Shown: piece after piece, positions 1-5,359 of the stretch | Layout: every line of letters starts with the position of its first letter | Numbering within the stretch: the first letter of the stretch is position 1 | Assembly: GCA_002697665.2 (NCBI GenBank) | Contig: NZXA02000025.1 | Coordinates: 8,898-14,256, forward strand | DNA length: 5,359 nucleotides | Reading direction: 5' to 3' | Source of the DNA: a bacterium | GTDB taxonomy: Bacteria > Desulfobacterota_D > UBA1144 | Position numbers and translations under genes: made by a program | Notes under the pieces: model-generated | Told to the model about the DNA's origin: nothing | Databases searched by the model: none | The model's input: the letters and a program-made list of their open reading frames with translations, nothing else

Positions 1-1013
<1,013 letters not shown>

Positions 1014-1301
1014 TTACTCAATAACACCTAAAACTTCATCTTCTTTAAGAAAAATATAATCTCCATCACCAAGAGAAAGTTCCATTCCACCATATTTATT
1101 AAAAAGTACAGTATCACCTTCTTTAATATCAAGAGGTTTAACAGTTCCATCGTCTAGCAAACGTCCATTACCAGCAGAAACGACTGTCCCCTCTTGCGGT
1201 TTTTCCTGAGAAGCATCAGGAATGATAATACCGCCTTCTGTAGTTTGTTCAGGATTATTAATTTTTACTAATAATCTGTCATATAAAGGTTTAATATTCA
1301 T
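1014..1301 (-). CDS. groES: Co-chaperonin GroES (Hsp10)
   Basis: This 95-residue protein is the heptameric lid that binds GroEL in the presence of ATP and closes the folding chamber in the cytosol. The start MNIKPLYDRLLVK matches the family N-terminus (IRPLxDRVxVK). Residues about 16-32 form the mobile loop, with the GroEL-contacting hydrophobic triplet Ile25-Ile26-Ile27 in GGIIIPDAS. GTVVSAGNGRLLDDG (38-52) covers the core and roof hairpin. GDTVLFNKYGG (62-72) and the C-terminal LKEDEVLGVIE complete the usual fold. Length is typical (about 95-97). The start is supported by a GGAGGG ribosome binding site 5 nt upstream, and the stop is TAA at 1016-1014. It is the first gene of the groESL operon, read divergently from uvrD. 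Nothing is missing or odd. Confidence 0.98.
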   Translation of the reverse strand: MNIKPLYDRLLVKINNPEQTTEGGIIIPDASQEKPQEGTVVSAGNGRLLDDGTVKPLDIKEGDTVLFNKYGGMELSLGDGDYIFLKEDEVLGVIE

Positions 1302-1306
1302 ATAAA

Positions 1307-1312
1307 CCCTCC
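1307..1312 (-). promoter_or_regulatory. Ribosome binding site of groES
   Basis: The minus strand reads GGAGGG, 5 nt before the groES ATG. It is immediately preceded by a run of nine T (1313-1321), giving a U-rich tract abutting the Shine-Dalgarno in the leader RNA. Confidence 0.85.
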
Positions 1313-1345
1313 AAAAAAAAATTAATTAAACATTTAATACCCTAG

Positions 1346-1373
1346 AAGATAAACATGATAGCAACTTTGTCAA
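1346..1373 (-). promoter_or_regulatory. Predicted housekeeping-sigma promoter of groESL
   Basis: On the minus strand a perfect -35 box TTGACA (1373-1368) is followed after 16 bp by TATCTT (1351-1346), four of six matches to TATAAT. The start of transcription would fall near 1339, giving a leader of roughly 38 nt before groES. No CIRCE operator (TTAGCACTC-N9-GAGTGCTAA) is present in the spacer, so HrcA control is not supported. The T preceding the -35 gives TCTTGAC, and the CTTGAC core is also shared by some alphaproteobacterial RpoH-type promoters, so heat-shock sigma use cannot be excluded. The -10 assignment is less sure than the -35. Confidence 0.6.
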
Positions 1374-1381
1374 GAAAATAG

Positions 1382-1387
1382 TATAAA
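1382..1387 (+). promoter_or_regulatory. Possible -10 box of uvrD operon
   Basis: TATAAA, a five-of-six match to TATAAT, lies 12 bp before the uvrD ATG. If used, transcription would begin around 1394, leaving only about 5-6 nt of leader, which fits the absence of any Shine-Dalgarno before uvrD. No good -35 is seen at the right distance (TAGCAA at 1359-1364 is poor). In AT-rich DNA such hexamers arise easily by chance, so this is tentative. Confidence 0.35.
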
Positions 1388-1399
1388 CTTAAACATTAA

Positions 1400-3481
1400 A
1401 TGACTGATTTAAAGAATTTTTTGAATAATTTAAACGAAAAACTGAATATTAACCAAATAGATGCAATTAAGCATGAAGATGGTCCTGCACTTGTTCTCGC
1501 AGGGGCAGGATCTGGGAAAACCAGGGTTTTAACAATTAAAATAGCTTCGTTAATCAAAAACAAAAAATGCGGAACTAATGAATTGTTAGCTTTAACTTTC
1601 ACCAATAAAGCCTCAAAAGAAATGATTTTTAGAATCAGTAAGATTTTAGGTTCAAAATTAGATTTTCCTTGGATGGGAACTTTTCATTCAATTTCATACA
1701 AGATACTAAGAATGAACTTTGAATTATTGAAAGGAAATTATAATTCAAATTTTTCGATATATGACCCAACAGATCAATTAAAAATAATTAAAAATATAAT
1801 TAAAATTAATGATTTAGATCTAAATAAATATGAACCATCAAGAATTCGAGGAAAAATTGACAGCCTCAAGAATTCTTTGCTTTATGATGAATGGGAATTT
1901 GAGGATGATAAAGAGGAACAGATTATAAAAACTTATCAGTCAAAACTAGAGTCATTAAATGCTATGGATTTTGGAGACTTGATTTTGAAATTCTACGAAC
2001 TTTTAACCATTAATAAAAATTTTAAAGAAAGAATTCAAAAATTATTTAAATATGTCTTTGTAGATGAATATCAAGATACAAACATAATACAGTTCAGGTT
2101 AATAAATATTATTTCTAGTATTAATAAAAATTTGTTCGCTGTAGGTGATGAGGATCAATCTATATATGGATGGAGAGGGGCAAATATAGAAAATATTCTA
2201 CAATTCAAAAAATTTTATCCTGAAACGAAAATATATAAGCTTGAGCAAAATTATAGATCAACCCCTCAAATTCTTAATGTCTCAAATCTCCTTATATCAA
2301 ATAATTCTGAAAGGCTAGAGAAAAACATGTGGACAGAAAATGTTAAAAAAGAAAATGTGAAACTATGGAGTTTTAATGATGACAGAGAAGAGGCGAAGCA
2401 TATTGCTAGGGAAATTATGAAAAATCTTGATCTTTATAAGTATGAAGATGTAGCTGTCTTTTATAGAACTAATGCCCAAAGCAGAGTATTAGAAGAGGAA
2501 TTAAGAAAAGCAAATATTAAATATAAAATTTACGGAAACATAAGTTTTTACGAAAGATCTGAAGTCAAAGATTGCATTTCTTTTCTTAAATTTATTGTAA
2601 ATCCTGATGATGAGATTGCCTTTGATCGAATTATAAATTTACCATCAAGAGGTATAGGCAAAAAAACAATAGAAAAAATTAAAAAAATTTCAATACAGGA
2701 AGACCAAAATTACTATAAATCATTTTCATATATTATTGAAAATAATATTTTTTCAAAAAAAATTATAAAAAGTCTAGAACTCTTGAAAAATTCTATTAAT
2801 AATTTTAAAAAAAACTTAGATGAATTTTCATCTGTATCAGAATCTTTTGAAAAATTTCTAATTGATTTAGGATATTTTGATTATCTTAAAGATGATGATA
2901 AGCTTGGAAACGTTTCAGAGTTTCTAAATTATATTGCCGAATTTGAATTGTCATCAGATTCTAATGATATAAGTGATTTTTTAAATTCCCTTATGCTTTC
3001 TTCATCTACAGATGAAATGGTAGATTCTCAATCTTTTGTTACACTTATGACAGTGCACTTGTCAAAAGGTCTCGAATTCCCTTGTGTTTATGTGGTTGGG
3101 ATCGAGGAAGGACTGTTCCCTCATTCAAGGTCTATGTACTCCACAAGTGAGATAGAAGAAGAAAGAAGGCTTTGTTATGTTGCGTTTACCAGAGCTATAA
3201 GTTCATTAAATCTTTCATATTGTAAAATGAGAAGAATGTTTGGATCAATAACATATGCATCAATGTCACAGTTCTTAGATGAAATTATCGAATCCGATGA
3301 TCTTTTAGAGATCAATGCTATCTCTGAAACTACATCAAACGAAAGAGTATTTCATTATAAATTCGGGAATGGTTTTATTGATACTAATGATAATGATAAT
3401 TTTGAAGATGTTGTAACAGTCGTATTTGATTCTGGTATTAAAAAGAAAGTATTTGTTTCCGACTTGGAGGAGATTGAATAG
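1400..3481 (+). CDS. uvrD: UvrD/PcrA-type DNA helicase (superfamily 1A)
   Basis: This 693-residue ATP-dependent 3'-5' DNA helicase is of the kind that removes UvrC and the excised oligonucleotide in nucleotide excision repair. It also acts in mismatch repair or in clearing RNA polymerase and recombinase from DNA. The motifs occur in order: Q motif LNINQIDAI (15-23), Walker A AGAGSGKT (34-41), Ia LALTFTNKAS (63-72), II VDEYQDT (221-227), III VGDEDQSIYGWRGA (248-261), IV EQNYRST (282-288), V LMTVHLSKGLEF (549-560) and VI EEERRLCYVAFTRA (586-599). Residues about 650-690 (VFHYKFGNGFI, then VVTVVFDSGIKKKV) form the Tudor-like C-terminal domain that in PcrA/UvrD contacts RNA polymerase. Length is close to the usual 650-750. 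A TAA stop lies directly before the ATG in frame, so no earlier start exists, and the Q motif makes a much later start unlikely. There is no Shine-Dalgarno. It leads a two-gene operon with the 103-aa protein 2 bp downstream. UvrD versus PcrA naming depends on lineage. Rep is less likely given the Tudor-like tail. Confidence 0.96.
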   Translation: MTDLKNFLNNLNEKLNINQIDAIKHEDGPALVLAGAGSGKTRVLTIKIASLIKNKKCGTNELLALTFTNKASKEMIFRISKILGSKLDFPWMGTFHSISYKILRMNFELLKGNYNSNFSIYDPTDQLKIIKNIIKINDLDLNKYEPSRIRGKIDSLKNSLLYDEWEFEDDKEEQIIKTYQSKLESLNAMDFGDLILKFYELLTINKNFKERIQKLFKYVFVDEYQDTNIIQFRLINIISSINKNLFAVGDEDQSIYGWRGANIENILQFKKFYPETKIYKLEQNYRSTPQILNVSNLLISNNSERLEKNMWTENVKKENVKLWSFNDDREEAKHIAREIMKNLDLYKYEDVAVFYRTNAQSRVLEEELRKANIKYKIYGNISFYERSEVKDCISFLKFIVNPDDEIAFDRIINLPSRGIGKKTIEKIKKISIQEDQNYYKSFSYIIENNIFSKKIIKSLELLKNSINNFKKNLDEFSSVSESFEKFLIDLGYFDYLKDDDKLGNVSEFLNYIAEFELSSDSNDISDFLNSLMLSSSTDEMVDSQSFVTLMTVHLSKGLEFPCVYVVGIEEGLFPHSRSMYSTSEIEEERRLCYVAFTRAISSLNLSYCKMRRMFGSITYASMSQFLDEIIESDDLLEINAISETTSNERVFHYKFGNGFIDTNDNDNFEDVVTVVFDSGIKKKVFVSDLEEIE
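3466..3472 (+). promoter_or_regulatory. Ribosome binding site of the 103-aa gene, inside uvrD
   Basis: GGAGGAG lies within the last uvrD codons, 11 nt before the ATG at 3484. This supports Met1 over the internal ATG at 3514 (Met11), whose upstream region is A-rich with no comparable SD. The overlap of the site with uvrD codons suggests translational coupling. Confidence 0.75.
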
Positions 3482-3483
3482 TT

Positions 3484-3795
3484 ATGTTAAAAAAAAATAG
3501 AAATGGAAAAATAATGAGAAAGCATGGAAGAATTAAAAATTTAGATAATTTTTTAAGAAAGTATATAGAGCCAATAGAATCTGTAAATTTAATTACCCCA
3601 GGTGCTATAAAAGTTGGGAAGGGCACAGGAGAAGTATTAAGGGTTAGATGGGGAAGAAAAGTTATTCAAGGTGCTGGAAATATTATTGTAGGATGTAAGC
3701 TTAATGCTTCTTCGGGAAATTTAAATCAAGAAATTTTTATAGCAACTAGTGAACCAGAGAAAATTAAAAAAATATTGGATGAACAAAATCAATAG
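3484..3795 (+). CDS. Small basic protein, DUF2103-like, function unknown
   Basis: This is a complete 103-residue protein, very rich in Lys/Arg with many Gly in the middle. No signal peptide or membrane segment is visible, so it is probably cytosolic. From memory its layout resembles the DUF2103 family, annotated as putative metal-binding proteins. It has GKIMRKHGRIKNLDNFL (8-24), then LITPGAIKVGKG (36-47), a short basic beta-like segment VLRVRW (51-56), and later QEIFIATS (82-89) before a C-terminal helix. Only His14 and Cys71 stand out as possible metal ligands, so metal binding is not obvious here. The basic, glycine-rich centre would also suit nucleic-acid binding, which is inference. It starts 2 bp after the uvrD stop with a good SD inside uvrD, so it is almost certainly co-transcribed and perhaps translationally coupled. 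Its 3' end overlaps the 3' end of dnaE on the other strand by 7 bp. That it is a real gene is well supported. The family call is tentative. Confidence 0.82.
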   Translation: MLKKNRNGKIMRKHGRIKNLDNFLRKYIEPIESVNLITPGAIKVGKGTGEVLRVRWGRKVIQGAGNIIVGCKLNASSGNLNQEIFIATSEPEKIKKILDEQNQ

Positions 3796-5359
3796 CTAGA
3801 AAAATTAAATTCTTGAATCTCTTCTTTTAGCTTATCACAGTTTTCGACTTTATAATCTTCTATGCCAATTCTGGCTTTTAAACCACTGTTTGAAAGATTT
3901 ATTTCAACTATTGAATCACCAGGATACTTTTCAAAAAGCTTTTTAAGCTTTTTGGATTCATTTAAGGTTATATTTCTTGAAATATTAATTTTTAAAGGCA
4001 AATTTATATTTTTTATCTCTTTGATAGCTTCATTGCCATTCACACTATTTACAATTAATTTTATGTTTTCATCACTGTTTTCTATATAACCCGACACAAG
4101 CAGTGGGATTCCAAGCTCTAATTGTGGTTCGTATTTTAAAATTTCATCATTGAATACAATTCCTTCTAAAATTCCAGTTGAATCTTCAAAATTTACATAT
4201 GCATATTTATTGGAATTTTTTTTGGAAGTTTTTATATCTATAGAAGTGATATAAACAGCTACGGTTACAGGAGATTTATCCTTAAGAGTCTTAATTTCCA
4301 TTATACTTTTTGAATTAATCTCTTTGATTTTTTTTTCAACAGCAGACAAAGGGTTAATACTTATTGAGTAACCTAATGTCTCAATTTCAAATTTTGATAA
4401 ATTAAAAATATCCCATTCATCTACTATATCAAGGTCAGGTATTTGGTATATTTGATCATTATCAAAAAGACTTTCCTGGTCAGGATTTGCATCTTTGTTG
4501 TTGATCCCAACATTTGATTGAAGTTTATCAATATTTTTGAATAGTGTTGCTCGGTTAAAACCAAATTCATCAAGCGCTCCTGATCTAATAAGGCTTTCTA
4601 AAGTTTTCTTATTTAACCTCCTTGAATCCATTAGACCTAAAAACTCAAATAAATTCTTAAAATCTCCTTGAGACTCGCGAAGATCAATAATGTTTTTGAC
4701 AATATTAGTGCCTAAATTTTTAACGGCATTTAATCCGAACCTAATGGATTTTTTTAAAGGCGTAAAACCTGATCCACTTTCATTAATACTTGGAGGATAA
4801 ATTGTAATATCCATTTCTTTACATTCTCTTATATCTGAAACAACTTTCTCAGAAGTATTAATCTCTGTGGTCATAAGAGCAGCCATAAATTCACAAGGAT
4901 AATATGCTTTTAGATAGGCAGTTTGAAAAGTAATATATGCATATGCAGTGCTATGACTTTTATTAAATGAATATTCAGCAAATTTTTCCATTGTGTTAAA
5001 AATATTTTCAGCCAATCCTTCTTTGAAATTATTTTGTTTTGCACCCGATAAGAATTTTTCTCTCTGTGCTTTCATCTCAGAGGCTTTTTTCTTGCCCATA
5101 GCTCTTCTTAATAGGTCTGCATCTCCTAGAGTAAAACTTGATAGAACTGAGGCTGTTTTCATAATCTGTTCTTGATAAACAAATAATCCATGAGTTTCCT
5201 CAAGTATTCCTTTGAGTTCTGGAGTAGGATAATCAGTTTTTTTCTTTCCATTTTTTCTTAATATATATTCATCTACCATTCCACTATCCAGAGGCCCAGG
5301 CCTATATAATGCAAGAAGTGCAACAATATCATCAAATTTATCAGCTTTTAAATTTTTTA
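3789..5359 (-). CDS. dnaE: DNA polymerase III alpha subunit DnaE, C-terminal part
   Basis: This is the catalytic subunit of the replicative polymerase. The frame stays open to the right edge, giving 522 codons of an expected roughly 1,150, so the 5' half (PHP and most of the palm, with the catalytic aspartates) is outside. Met at 5279 is internal: upstream in frame is ALYRPGPLDSG, the conserved RPGP motif. Numbering from that Met, the fingers show VYQEQIM (34-40), LLRRAMGKKK (56-65) and FNKSHSTAYA (105-114). IRFGLNAVKNLG (179-190) to LESLIRSGALDEFG (227-240) is the helix-hairpin-helix DNA-binding region. QESLF (268-272) fits the QxxLF beta-clamp-binding consensus and sits in a poorly conserved linker as in E. 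coli. About 336-415 is the OB fold (ssDNA binding), and 428-496 is a short C-terminal domain comparable to the tau-binding end. The stop is TGA (3791-3789). The gene is convergent with and overlaps the uvrD operon. No frameshift was seen. Confidence 0.97.
   Translation of the reverse strand, partial: KNLKADKFDDIVALLALYRPGPLDSGMVDEYILRKNGKKKTDYPTPELKGILEETHGLFVYQEQIMKTASVLSSFTLGDADLLRRAMGKKKASEMKAQREKFLSGAKQNNFKEGLAENIFNTMEKFAEYSFNKSHSTAYAYITFQTAYLKAYYPCEFMAALMTTEINTSEKVVSDIRECKEMDITIYPPSINESGSGFTPLKKSIRFGLNAVKNLGTNIVKNIIDLRESQGDFKNLFEFLGLMDSRRLNKKTLESLIRSGALDEFGFNRATLFKNIDKLQSNVGINNKDANPDQESLFDNDQIYQIPDLDIVDEWDIFNLSKFEIETLGYSISINPLSAVEKKIKEINSKSIMEIKTLKDKSPVTVAVYITSIDIKTSKKNSNKYAYVNFEDSTGILEGIVFNDEILKYEPQLELGIPLLVSGYIENSDENIKLIVNSVNGNEAIKEIKNINLPLKINISRNITLNESKKLKKLFEKYPGDSIVEINLSNSGLKARIGIEDYKVENCDKLKEEIQEFNFSSY
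3932..3954. repeat. Perfect 10-bp inverted repeat inside dnaE 3' end
   Basis: The arms CAAAAAGCTT (3932-3941) and AAGCTTTTTG (3945-3954) are perfect reverse complements separated by TTT. The repeat lies about 137 nt past the stop of the plus-strand 103-aa gene and encodes a Lys/Leu-rich stretch of DnaE (KKLKKLFEK). On the plus strand the stem ends in TTTTTG without a further T-run, so it is at best a weak terminator for transcripts leaving the uvrD operon. It could equally be a by-product of lysine and leucine codons. Confidence 0.55.

Noticed and set aside
1380..1385. TATACT on the minus strand as an alternative groESL -10 box
   Set aside because: No -35-like hexamer lies 16-18 bp upstream, and the TTGACA at 1373-1368 is downstream of it and gives a better-placed promoter.
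1302..1399. CIRCE operator for HrcA upstream of groES
   Set aside because: Neither TTAGCACTC nor GAGTGCTAA, nor a close variant with the 9-bp spacing, is present.
1396..1605. Minus-strand open frame of 69 codons opposite the start of uvrD
   Set aside because: It is antisense to the Q motif and Walker A region of the helicase, with no recognisable product.
2660..2770. Runs of seven or eight A in uvrD as possible programmed slippage sites
   Set aside because: The helicase frame is intact through both tracts and into motifs V and VI. Such runs are expected from Lys/Asn codons at this base composition.
3438..3626. Minus-strand open frame of 62 codons across the uvrD end and the small gene
   Set aside because: It is antisense to two tightly linked real genes, and the hydrophobic Phe/Leu-rich translation is typical of reversed Lys-rich coding.
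3862..4089. Plus-strand open frame of 75 codons with a Phe/Ile-rich, membrane-like translation
   Set aside because: It is the mirror of Lys/Glu-rich DnaE codons, so the apparent hydrophobicity is an artefact.
4993..5175. Plus-strand open frame of 60 codons opposite the DnaE fingers region
   Set aside because: It is antisense to a strongly conserved DnaE segment (LLRRAMGKKK), which fully explains the sequence.
5277..5279. ATG at 5279 as the start of a separate 496-aa minus-strand gene
   Set aside because: The frame continues upstream to the window edge through the conserved ALYRPGPLDSG of DnaE, so this Met is internal.

Overview
This is an ordinary-looking chromosomal window from an AT-rich, compact bacterial genome. 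Sampled lines of the helicase gene are only about 22% G+C, while groEL lines reach about 40%. All stop codons fit the standard code, with TAA, TAG and TGA each used. The protein families are universal in bacteria, so the lineage cannot be fixed by eye. The very short spacers and low G+C suggest a streamlined or fast-evolving AT-rich lineage. The DnaE C-terminal layout would fit a proteobacterial or delta-like group, but that is only an impression. No mobile element, CRISPR array, tRNA, rRNA or prophage signal was seen, and gene-coding density is close to total.

Layout: on the minus strand, bases 1-1301 hold the heat-shock chaperonin operon groES-groEL. groEL runs off the left edge, so only its N-terminal 330 residues are visible. 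A 98-bp divergent spacer (1302-1399) carries a convincing promoter for groESL (perfect TTGACA) and an apparent near-leaderless start for the plus-strand gene. On the plus strand, 1400-3481 is a complete UvrD/PcrA-type superfamily 1A DNA helicase with a C-terminal Tudor-like domain. It is followed after 2 bp by a 103-residue basic protein (3484-3795) that resembles the DUF2103 family and has no known function. On the minus strand, 3789-5359 is the C-terminal 522 codons of dnaE, the replicative DNA polymerase III alpha subunit, running off the right edge. It overlaps the small gene tail to tail by 7 bp.

The genes divide into protein folding (GroES cochaperone plus GroEL chamber) and DNA replication/repair (UvrD helicase, DnaE polymerase). 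The small gene sits in a tightly coupled two-gene operon with uvrD, which makes a nucleic-acid-related role plausible but unproven. I found no clear evidence of an undescribed multi-gene system. The items most worth a second look are the uncharacterised uvrD partner, the SD-less uvrD start, the overlapping convergent uvrD-operon/dnaE junction without an intergenic terminator, and a perfect 10-bp inverted repeat just inside dnaE.
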